Below are positions 13,401-25,400 of a stretch of 64,000 nt of DNA, one piece after another. The DNA is from Crocodylus rhombifer (lineage: Eukaryota; Chordata; Crocodylia; Crocodylidae). Location of the stretch: NCBI GenBank assembly GCA_038503035.1, contig JAVSML010025180.1, positions 248,001 through 312,000 of the forward strand. Reading direction: 5' to 3'. Under the pieces are notes generated by a model, which saw only the letters and a list, made by a program, of their open reading frames with translations, was not told the origin of the DNA and did not search any database. Position numbers and translations under genes: made by a program. How positions within the stretch are numbered: position 1 is the stretch's first letter; every line of letters starts with the position of its first letter.

Positions 13401-16400
13401 TAGAAGGGGGCAGGTAGGGGCCCATTTGAGCATGGTTGGTGACCTTTAGATTATGTCCCTTTCTAGAGCTGCATTAGAATTCAGTATTCTTCAATCTCAC
13501 CATACATTTGCTGTCAGCAAATGTTCAGCACTCACTAGCAAAATGCGTCTTTCATCTCATCTAGTGCTGATCCATGTAAAGATTAACAGCTTACTATTGC
13601 CTCATTATTGTCATCAAAACAAATTTTAATGGCCATGGCCTCCTTATGGATTAAGTCATAGAATCATAGAAAATTAGAGGTGGAAGGCACTTCAGGAGGT
13701 CATCTAGTCCAACCCCCCTGCTCAAACCAGGACCAGCCCCACCTAGATCATCCCAGCCAAAGCTTTGTCTAGCTGGGTTTTGAAAACCTCCAAGGATGGA
13801 GCTTCCACCACCTCTTTGGGTAACATGTTCCACTGGTTTACCACCCTCCTAGTGAGAAAATTCTTCCTAATATCTAACCTAAACTTCCCTTGCAGCAACT
13901 TGAGACTGTTGCTCCTTGTTCTGTCATCTGCCACCACTGAGAATAGCCTAGCTCCATCCTCTTTCAAACCCCTCTTCAGGTAGTTGAAGACTGCTATTAA
14001 GTCTTCTCTGAGTTTCCTCTTCTCTAAACTAAATAAGCCCAGTTCCCTCAGTCTTTCCTCATAAGTCATGTGCCCCAGCCCCCTCACCACTTGTGTTGTC
14101 CTCCGCTGAACACTTACCAATTTTTTCATATCCTTTTTGTAGTGGGGGCCCAAAAATGAGCACAGGACTCCAGATGTGGCCTCACCAGTGCTGAATAGAG
14201 GGGAATAATTACTTCCCTGGACCCACTGGCAACTCACCTACCAAAGCAGCCCAGTATGCCGTTAGCCTTCCTGGCAACTAGAGCACACTGCTGGCTCATA
14301 TTCAGCTTATTGTCCAAGTAACCCCCAGGTCCTTTTCTGCAGAGCTGCTGCCCAGCCTCAGTCCCCAGCCTGTACTGGTGCCTGGGATTGATCCAGCCTA
14401 AGTGCACGGCTTTGCAGTTGTGCCTGTTGAAACTTATGAGATTCCTTTTGGCCCAGTTCTCCAATTTGTCTAGGTCGCACTGAATCCTAGTCCTACCCTC
14501 CAGTGTATCTACTACTCCCCCCACGTTGGTGTCATCTGCAGACTTGCTGAGGGTGCACTTTATGCCATCTTCCAGGTTACTGATGAAGACATTGAACAAA
14601 ACTGGCCCCAGAATCAATCCCTGGGGCACTCCACTTGATACCGGCTGCCAACTAGACATCGAGCCTTTGATTACTGCCTGTTGAGCCCAGTGCTCCAGCC
14701 AATTTTCCATCCTCCTTACAGTCCGTTTATCTAGTCCATACTTCCTTAGCTTGCCTGCAAGAAGGCTGTGAAACACTGTATCAAAAGCCTTGCTAAAATC
14801 AAGGTATACTACATTCACCAGTGTCCCCACATCCACAGAGCCAATCATTTCATCATAGAAAGCCATCAGCTTGATCAGGCATGACTTGCCTTTGGTGAAT
14901 CGATGCTGACTGTTCCTAATCCCCTTCTTCTCTTCCAAGTGCTTAGAAATCGATTCCTTGAGGATCTGCTTCATGATTTTTCTAGGGACTGAGGTGAGGC
15001 TGACTGAGCTGTAGTTCCCTGGATCCTCCCTTTTCCTTTTCTTAATGCCATGTGGGTCAGTTTCTTGCCATGTCTTTTAAGATTGTTCTGGCTTCATGTT
15101 CATTCTGTATTCATTATTCACAGTCTTGTTACGTTAAAACAGCTTTCAGCAGCTGCTAGCTGGTTAGATTGGATTCTGTGAAAAATGCACTTTGTAGTTG
15201 TTGATTTTCCATTCTAATAATATGTTTGCACAAAGAAAGTTGCTGGAATTGAACTAGTCCTGATAAGAGTGGTTGCTGGAGGGCTTACAAATATTATCAT
15301 TGCTGATTACTTTTCCATCTAATATGGAGCAGCTCATGAAGATGATAAGAATCAAAAATGTCAAGCCTGCTGCTCCTCCTCATCTCCAATAGTTCACTGT
15401 CATGCAGTCAAGTGAATATAATCATTTTTAGAGCCACAATTAAATAGGAAGTTTGATATCGCAGTATATCCACAGAGGCCAGTGGTTGCTAGTAGTGAAC
15501 TCTCCCCATCTTTCACACTTCCTCCAGCACTCTATTATGCTTTCTACTTTTTTGACAGTTTTCACTTGTTTGATATAGTCTCTGAATAAAGTAATGCTGA
15601 GGTGGTAAGCTGGAGCTGGTGGGGGCTTGATATAATTATGGGCAGGGACTTAGTTTTGTCCATATTGTTATTCAGACAAGTTTCTTGCTTGTATCAAGTG
15701 TATTATCATTTGGAGTGATTTTTCCAAATGAACTATCAAGGTAATATTATCAGCTTACTCAAGGTCTCAAAGCAGAACAGTATTCAGCTAAAGGCCATCA
15801 CCATTAGCTGCTTTTTCCAGCTTATCCATTAGCCAGCCAGTTGTGATATTAAACAGCATTGGTAACAGGAAACAGACTTGTCAACCTCCTGTGAAAGTAT
15901 AAAACTGGGCTCTATACCAGATTGAGCACAGTTTTTCACTCTATTATGGCACTCTTCTGTTGATCGAGCTCTTTTGACTGGGATGCGAACTTCCTTATCA
16001 GATTACATTACCTTGCTCTCTACCCTTAACTGAAGGCTTGACAGAAATCTATTAGAAGTGCTGTGCACAACTTATTAAATTCAGTCATCATCTCAAAAAG
16101 TTGTCTTAAGGTAAAGATCTGGTTGGTAGCGGGTCTACCCCATTTGAAGCTGCACTAAAGATCCTGCCCTTTGTCATGAAGTTCACTGCTGACTGACATT
16201 AACACACATACAAAGGCTTTCTCTGGGGCTCACAACTTTATATTGCTCTAGTCGCTATATTTGGCCTTATCATTCCTTTTGTATTGAGGCAGAATAAAGG
16301 CCTTTTTCAGTCATAGGCATTGATATTTTCAGTCATAGGGTTTGATCTGATTTGAGCAGGGTGTTTGACTAGATCAGTGGTTCTCAACTTTTTTCCTACC

Positions 16401-19400
16401 AGGACTCATTTGGAAAGATCCATGGCCTGTCCTAACCCACATTCCCCTGTCCCCACAAGCAGTGCTGCTGTCCCTCACTCCCAACTCACAGCCCCTTGCA
16501 CAGGCTGGAGGGAGGAGGAGGGGAGGCCTCTGGCACCCCCTCCACCCTTAACTAGGCTGGGGCTGTCACACCAGGCAGCTTGGTCATGGCCCCTCTCAGC
16601 CCCCAAGCAGCTCCCAGCCATCTTGTCCCACCCCCATGAGCTCAGGCACCGGCCCTGGTGCTGTCAGCCCAGCCATGCAGCTCTCCCCCGCTCCCTTTTC
16701 CCACTGGAAGGGGCAGGCATCTTCCCACTGTCCCTCTGCCCTGCCCCAGCTTACAACCCTTTTGAAATATTCTTGCTACCCTTGAATTGAGAAATTCTGG
16801 ACTAGCTGGCCTCCTGAGGTCCCTTTCAGCCCTAGCTTTCTATGATATTGGTGAGCTGTATGGTGAGGAAAATCTTACGCAATTATACCAAAGCCATACT
16901 CTAGCAGCTTAGAGTGATATTACATATTTCAAATTGTGGACTGCAATCTAGATCTGTTCTTGGTGAAAAGAATACAACTCCTTCCAGAGCTTTTTCCATT
17001 ACCTCAAGTGAAAGAGGAACTGCAGACAGCAGGCAATTGAGGAGTTTGCAAATTCAGCTACATCAATGGCAAGGGCCATTTCTACAATCTCTGGCTAATG
17101 TTGTCATCTTGATTCTTTAATGAGCTGGCTGGTGCCATTTTCTACTACAAAGGGTGTAGAACTGAATAAAAACTTGAAATCCGGTCTGACAGCAGGCTGT
17201 TCTAAACTGGCTTCCTGACTGACCACCAGAATTCCTTATTTTCATACACAGTGGTGCCTGTATAATTTTAATTCAGATCCCTTATATGTATGCACAATGA
17301 TGATCTTTAATTACATAGTGACATATTATTTTTCCACAGAACCCCACATCTTGCAGTACACAGCATGAATGGCATTCACTTAATGAGCAGCTATTTAGTT
17401 TTTTGTTTTATTGTCCTTATTTAATGTGTAGCCCTAAACCAGGGGCGGGGAGTTATTTTGGGCGGAGGGCTGCTTACCCAGTTTTGGCAAGCTGCTGAGG
17501 GCCGCCTGGGGATCCCTGTCCCTTGACTGGTGCTAGCCTTAGGACATTGGTCCCAAGATGGTGATCAGGGGCGGGGCACCTGTCGGGCCCAGAGCAGGGC
17601 GCAGGCTGGCAGGGGTCCGTGGAGCAAGGTTGGGCTGCACCAGCAGAGAGAGTGAGGAGCTGGCCCGGCTCCATAGAAGCCCTGCTGGCTAGGACCCTGT
17701 ACTTCTGCTGCCCTGCTCTGGGGCCTGCCGGTGCTGGCCCCAGGACGCTGGTGTAGGCCCCATGCACCAGCTCACTTCCAGTGCACCCCCCAGCCCCATG
17801 GTACAGGTGGGGGGCAGCATGCAGCCCCAACACCCTGTTCCATGGCAGGAAATGAGCTGGTGCTGAGCATGGGGAAAAGCGGCCCCTTCCCTGCCCCATG
17901 GCCAGCATTCCCTGCTGCAGCCACTCGCAGCCCACATAGAGCTGTCCTGAGCAGGCACAGGTGGGAGCCAGGGCAGAGAAGCAGCAGATGTTTGCAGCTG
18001 GCCCAGGTTCTGGGTAGCTGCTGACAACTACAGAGCCCAGACTGGGGGGCAGGGGCTTTGGGTGGCGGGGCACAGGACAGCAGGGCTGAGGGGCAAGGGG
18101 CACAAGCAAGGCATCCTGCCATATACCCCCAGGCAGGCTGCGAGTGGCTGCAGGGTGGGATGCCGGGCATGGGGTGGGCAAGGGGCCGATTTTCCCCATG
18201 CTCAGCATCAGATTGTAATGGGGCCCCTGCTGCCAGCCTGGGCCCCGTGCTGGCTCTGGGCTCACCTGTCAGGTCTGCTCTGTGGTGGAAGCACCTGCAG
18301 CCCCCCCACTTGCCGCGCTGGGCAGTGTTTGCCATCAGTGCTTCTGGGCTGCTCAGCACTTGAGCTCTGGGCAGGCAGCAGCAGCAGCAGCAGCAAACGC
18401 TGCCTAGCGTGGCAAGCAGGGGGGCTGCAGCTGCTGCCGCTGCGGAGCAGCCCCAATGGGCAAGCCCAGAGCTGGTGTGAGGCCCAGGCTGGCAGCAGGG
18501 CTGGGTTACAAGCTGGTGCTGAGCATGGGTAAAAAGCAGCCCTGCCCCATGGCTGGCGCCCCACATTGCAGCCACTCGCAGCCCACCTGGGACTTAGCCT
18601 GCGCCTGCTCAGGACAGCCCCGCATGGGCTGCAAGTGGCTGCAACAGGGAGCACTGGCCATGGGGCAGGGGAGGGGCCACTTTTCCCCACACTCCTTCTC
18701 TGCTCGGGGTCCTCCCCTTACCTGAAGTTCCGGTGTGGGGCAGCCACATGGTCCCAGGCCAGAAGCCCCCGCTGGGGCTTCCTGCTGGGGTGGGGCTTCC
18801 AGCTGGGGGGGGGGGGGGGGGGGCGGGCCCTGCTGTTGCACAGCCCGCTGGGCTTTACCTAGGTCCTACTGCCCCTGGTTCCTGTCATTTTTGACAGGAA
18901 CCAAAGACAGAGAAATATTAATTTTCTAAATTTTTTAGGGGCCCTGTGGGCCAGAAAGAATGGCCTCGTGGGCCTGATGTGGCCCGCGGGCCATATTTTG
19001 CCCACTCCTACCCTAAACCATATACCTATTAATCGCTCGTCAAATTCTTATGAATAAAGAACTACCCATTTATTCATGGGCTTTTCTGTGGAGCTTATCA
19101 CTAGATTATCTGAATAGTTCACAATTTATTTATACTCTGTGTCAGAGGTTCCTGTTATCTTTAAAAATGTCTGTTAATATTAAGTGTCCAGTTTGAGATA
19201 CTTAGGACCTACCCTTTTAGAGTTTTGAGCATTGAATACAAAAATACTCAGCCCTTTATATTTGTGATTCTCAACCAGGATGCTGTGGTACGCTAGGGTG
19301 CTGTGAGATCCTTTAAAGGTGCTACAGGATGCTGTGCAATATTAGCATTGTTAGGTATTCAGACACCAACATGATTCACAAAATAAACCCAGAAATTTCA

Positions 19401-22400
19401 CACACAATATTCTGACCTGTTAGGGTTTTCTGAGTTTTTGCAACAGAAAAAAATTTCTGTTGTTTTTCCATACTCAAAAAACTAGTGAAAGCTAAGAACT
19501 GGTATTTTCTGAGAGGTGCTTTGAATCTAACAAGGAATGTTGTGAATCTGAAGAAGTTGAGAACCTTGCTGCTTTTTATGTTTAGGACACGGTTCCTCTT
19601 GACTTCAGTTGCTGTTACAAGTGTCCCTAGTTCTGCAAACAAGACTCAGAGTTTTAAGTTGTGCTCCCCAAAAATGAGGGACATGCAAGTAATTACCATT
19701 CATGAAAAGTGTCCTTGAAACATCTTGACAAGCATTGCAGAGAAGCTTGGCAGCAGAATTTGGGACAGAATCTAGTTTGGTAGGACAGCATTTAACTGGC
19801 TTAACTTTCAGTTACAGCAGTCGTAGGCCTCATTCACTTTGCACCTTTGAAATCCTGCCACAAATGAGGCAGGGGGCATACAGACAGCAGGCTGTTTTCA
19901 ACACAATCCTAATTTATTCTGTATCCATCCTGATTTGAGAGTGGTTCTGTAGAAAAAAACAGTATATGCTCATGTAGTTAAAGATGGTATCATAATGTGT
20001 ATGTAGAAGGGGCTGATATAAAGTAAGCTGGATTGGCAACTTGAATTCTAACATTTCCTAGCATGCATTTTCAACCTTAATGTTTTAACATAGTTTTTGT
20101 GTGTACAATGCATGTGTACACATGCTTTTGCTTTTATGTAAATAACTTAATACAGGGATAGGCAACCCCTGGCATGCCTAGTGACATGCAGAGACATTTT
20201 CATTGGCATGCCACGAGGTGTGTGAAGACATTATTTAAAAAAAAAAATTTTTAAGTTGCTGATCCAGGCTCCCCAGGGCAGCCACAGGTCCCAGCATTGC
20301 AGCAGGCACCAGGGGCGGAGTCAGAAGAACAGAAAGAGGGACACAGTTTACCCCTTATCCCTGGGCTGCGCCCTCCAGCCGCGGCTGGCCCCTGGAGGGG
20401 AGCTGTGGGCAGGCAGGCCTGGGGCTCAGGCAGGCACTGCAGAGGGCCGCTGTGTTGGTGACTCCCGGCCAGCTTGGCCTTGAGTACTGCCTCCCCAGCT
20501 GTTTCAGGGGTCCAGGGAGTTCCTGTGACTGGGCCCTGCAGCTGGGCCCTTGCACTGGAGGCAACTCTGCCCTGCTCGTGTTGTGCCCAGCGCACAGGGT
20601 GGCTAAGCCTGGAGCTGGGAGCCCTTTGAGCCTGGTGCCCTGTCCTGGACGGACAGCATCCCCTTGTGGGCAGGGCAGCTGTGGCCCATGCCTGCGGAGC
20701 TGTGCAGGCCAGGCTGGGCCCCACCTTGAGTGCTGCTGGGTGCCTCACCTACCTGCCAACCACAGCCTGAGTCTGCAGAGCCCCAGGGCATCCCCTGATT
20801 CCTGCTGGGCCCCAACTCTCCTCTGGCTGCTGCCTTCCCAAAGGCCTGGCCAGGCTGCCCTGCCCACTGCACCTCCTACCATGCCTGCTTTTCCCCGTGC
20901 TGCCTGGACCCTGCCCGAGTGCTTGGTGCCCTGGTGCTGTCTCCACCCTGGTGGGCATTTGTCTGACTAGGCTCCCCCTGGTCCAGGACTCTTGGGGAGG
21001 CCTGAGTGCTCCAGCCCTTGTGGCTGCTGCTGGGGTGTCATTGCCTCTCTCTGCTGGATGCTGCTGTGGACCAATGGGCCTGAGCCATAGCTGGTAGCAG
21101 AGGGAGATGAGGCCAGTGAGGGACACACCCTCTTTCTTTGCCCTTTTTTTCTGTCTTCTCATTCTTTCTCTCTCTCTCCATCTCATTTTTCTTTTATTTT
21201 CCTTTTCCTCTCTTCTCTCTCCTTTTTTCTTTTTTCTCCATTTTTCTTTCTCTTCTCTTCTCTCTTCTCTTTTTTCTGTCCCTTTTTCTTTTTCTCGTTT
21301 GTTTTTTTCTTTCTCTTCTCTTTCTCTTTTTTCCTCCTCTTCTTTCTCTTACCTCCTCTCTCCTTTTTTCTATTTCTTCTTTTTCTCTCCTTTTTCTCCT
21401 ACTTTTTTCTTTACCTCTCTCTCTGTTTTTCTCCTTTCTCTTTTCTTTCTCTTTCCCTCTTTCTCTTTCTCCTCTTGTTTCTTCTTTCTTTTTTTTTTCT
21501 CTCTTATCACACCATGCTTAACAAAAAAAGAATACACAAGAACAAAGGTAGTATATGAAGGTTTATTTATTGTCACCAGATCGATGAGTGGCACAGGGTG
21601 AGTCTGTGGACTTGAACCTGTGTATGGGGTCAGTGCATGAGCCAGTCCATCACAGGGGAAACTGTTGGGGTCGGTAAGTGGGTGTGACCAGGTGCTCCAG
21701 CCAGCCCCACATGCCCTTTCCAGATCTGATCCTGCATGGTGGCACAATCTGGCACATGGAGGCCCCCCATGGATCTGAAAATTTGGCATCAGGGAGCCCA
21801 GAGCTGTGGCAGTTAACATTACTACCACTCCACCACTGCTGCAGGTGGGATCCTGCCACCACTGCCAAATGTCTGGACCCACAGGAAGACCCATAGACCT
21901 AAGGATGTGGTTCTGTGGGCTGGAGATTGAGCACCACTGTATTAGATAGTGATAAAAAAATTATGGATGTCATTTCAGAGCCTAACCCAGCCTCTAACTG
22001 ATGGGGTGTAGGAAGAAATTGTCACTGTAGTTTGTGTCATAATTGTTTGTTTATCTATGAGATCCCAGGATCTCAAGTTGAGTTCCCCAAAAATGGGGAA
22101 CCCACAATAGTATCTTGTCGAATAAATGAATTCCTGGGCTTATGTGGTATGGAATTTCTGTGTTAATATGTTGATGGGGATGTCTTCTCTTAAACCCGAC
22201 TTCCCCTATATAGCTGTACTCTCACATTTTTATTTTTATATGCATTGACATTTCTTTGATTTTTATTTTTGGGTTTCTCCCTGTCCCTAAGCTACAATGT
22301 GGTTGAAATCAGAGTTTCTGAGAACTCTATTATAACTGATATTTAGGAAAATAAAACTGTTTTTTTTTTTTTAAATCTAGGATATTTTTAGTTTGGGCGG

Positions 22401-25400
22401 GGTGGAGGGGGGGCAGGGGAGAAATTTAACATTGTCCACTTAAAGGCAAATGGTGTGACAGTCTGTTACTCAAATCCACCAAAACAGTGTAGCAGGAAAA
22501 GGATATAGAAACTAACTTGCCTATTAACATACAAAAGGAAACTACTTTTGGGGACAGCAGGAATTTAGTACAAATGCATTGCATCATGTCGTGGATTAGA
22601 ATTATACCATCTAAATTAATTAAAAGAACTACCAGCATCTTCCAAGCTACTTCGTATAAACTAAATAATGTTCTTTAGAAAAGTTCTGGGTAAATTGAAA
22701 TTAAATACTTCCTCCAAAATCAGTCATAAAAATATCGTGCTTTGTCTTAAACTAGTACTAGAGCCTAAGTATACACTATGTACTTTAAACAAGTGTGAGA
22801 TAAATTAGATTTGGTACAAGAATTCTGCAATAAATGTAGTACATCTTATTGCTATAGAAATAAATGTATTTGTAAATTGCTGGTTTACTGAAATATATAG
22901 ACAGCTTAAAATAACACAATAAACTATTTACATATTGTTTTAATTTTTCTTCTCACTATGCTGCCTGTAATTGTCATGTGTAAGTTTTTTTTTTCTTACT
23001 ATTTTAATCCTTTCTCAGAACTTTAGAAATTGAACTCATTCATATATTTCTCATTGTCAAACTTTTATTTTAGGCCTCTGTGAATGATCCATATTTGTGT
23101 GCTTCTTTTGTGGGTCTGAAAACTTCCACTACCAGAAATCACCTTGTACGAGCTATACTGGAATCTATAGCTTTCAGGTACTGAATTTAATGTCGCTAAT
23201 TTTTTATATTTTTAACTATTTTTTTTCTCTGAGTCAGGATATTGGTCATCCAGTATGACATAAACAGCTGTACTTTAACCATTTGTAACATGTTAACTAT
23301 AGGACTCCCTTATCCTCAGCAATGAGCAGCTTTGGCGCCTTCCCTATTTTCCTTGCTAATATAGTACAAAAACATTGTTATGTACATTTGTAAAGGCTCA
23401 AAGTTTTTGCTACTAACAAATAGAACAGTTTTCAAAGTGAAATGCACTTAGCCCTTCTGCATGTACAAAACCTGTCTTCTCCCTAAAGTTTCTCCTCTTG
23501 CTTCCTGGTTAATTTGGGTAAAACAAACAAACAAACAAACAAACACAAAAACACTATTTCCACCCCTGACTTTCTCTAGGTAGATGGAAGCTGGAGTTTC
23601 TTCAGTAACTCAGACTAATGTTTTAGGTTATCAGTGTTTAATATAAGATAGTGATAGATATCATAATATATCCAAGACCAGAATTTATGTTTTCCACTGA
23701 ACAAGGGGGTGTACTTCTTGCTTACAGGGAAAGCTGAAAGTCTCATCCAAAGTCCCAGTCAAGAAAACTAAAACCCTTCAGTTTATATTTTTTTTTCTTG
23801 CTTTGAGTTTACGTTTTTCCTTATCAAATGGGTTAGCTGTCCAGGCAAGATTAAAATTATGCTGTTGACACTTTCAAAAGCAGCTGAAGCACTTGGCTGA
23901 ATCTCTGCTTAGCATTTTCTTCAACCTTCTTTTCTCATTCTTTCTGAGTGCTTGTTACATCTACTTGCTGTACCTTGCCCTAAATAAACTATACTTTTTT
24001 GGTTGGGAACCACATTTCCTTATACGGTGCTTAGTACAATGGTCGATCAGGGATCCTGATTTAGGCACAAGGACATTGGACTGTTGCACACCATTATGAC
24101 AATCTTAATTCATCTTCTTTTGAAACATTTACTCCAGACTAAAAAACTATCACTGGCAGTTCTAAAACTGTGTCACCTTTTGTCCTTTAGCATACTTGCA
24201 TATTCTATGGATATTGCAAAGTTTTTATAATGTACAACTTACGCATACATGTATAATTTATGTATATTAATATTTATTTTTATTTTCTTTTAAAGAAATA
24301 AACAGTTGTATGATACCTTTTTGAAGGAGCTGCAAATTCCACTTAGAAATATTCGGTATGTTTGTATTCCTTGTAATATCACATAAACCTTAAACTGTTT
24401 GGTGTTTGTATGTTCAGGAAAAACAGTTGTGGGGGGAAAAGGTTACTCTCTAGAACTTGGTTATTCAGTTGTCCCTATTGTGAAGATGCTGAAAGTGAGA
24501 ACTGGTCAACCCACTTGAGTTTAGTGTCCATATTGATAGAACTTCATAAATAATATGGGTTCTGCTCAAGGGTAAGTTTTCAACTATATTAACTCAGTTT
24601 GGCAAATATAAGCTGGTAGCTGAGTCATGTGTTGAACTTTCATATTCAGGTTTAATAGAAGCCAGAAAAAATATAAATTTTATTCACAGGATTAAAGGGA
24701 TATAGTAAGCTATGTCTGTACTTAAGGTTTCCTGATGCTTGCTATTATAAGGACCTTTTATCAATTGCTTGTAATTTTGCCAAGTTTTGGTCACTGGGAT
24801 GATATTTGCCATACTGGTCATCTGCTTCAGGCTGACTGTTGCGGGGAAAATTTCATCAAAAGATGTTCAGCCATTTCTGAGTATCAGATTAGGGAAAATA
24901 TTATTTTGTGCTCATGTTAACTGTTTGTAAGTAACTGTAGCACTTTTTCAGTTTTTGGAGCAGGAATTGAAATTTAGCAAGCCAGTTACCCTGCGGGTAT
25001 GCCTTTATCACCCTCTTGAAAATCTGAAAAGTCTAGGGATCAGCTTCTGAACATCTCATTTTGTACATATTCAGTTGAAACTTCTTAGAGTTTGGTTATT
25101 AATATTCCAAGGAGTCTGTCTTTAATCACAATTCATTCCGGAGTTGTAGGAGCTCTGAAACTTTTTTATGAGATGACTCCTTCACACAGATAAGGACCAT
25201 TGATGCTATATGTAGAAATGGAAAAAAAAATTCTCTTCTTTTTTCAGTGTTCCCCATACTGACACACAAGCAGCAAAGGAGGAGTGTAGAGGCATGAGGA
25301 GGCAGACCTTGGATAGGAAGCAGAAAAGGGACAGAGACACATGGGAGAATGGAATAAGATGTGGGGAGAATGTGAAATAAGATGTGGGCAGAATTTAGGA

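Noticed and set aside
17474..18575. Long minus-strand open frames (263 and 267 codons) with GC-rich sequence
   Set aside because: They overlap each other and frames on the other strand, repeat their own segments, lack domains, and lie wholly inside the hAT-like element with its 8-bp duplication.
21107..21601. 164-codon frame of Phe/Ser/Leu resembling a membrane protein
   Set aside because: It is the translation of the polypyrimidine tract; any frame gives hydrophobic residues.
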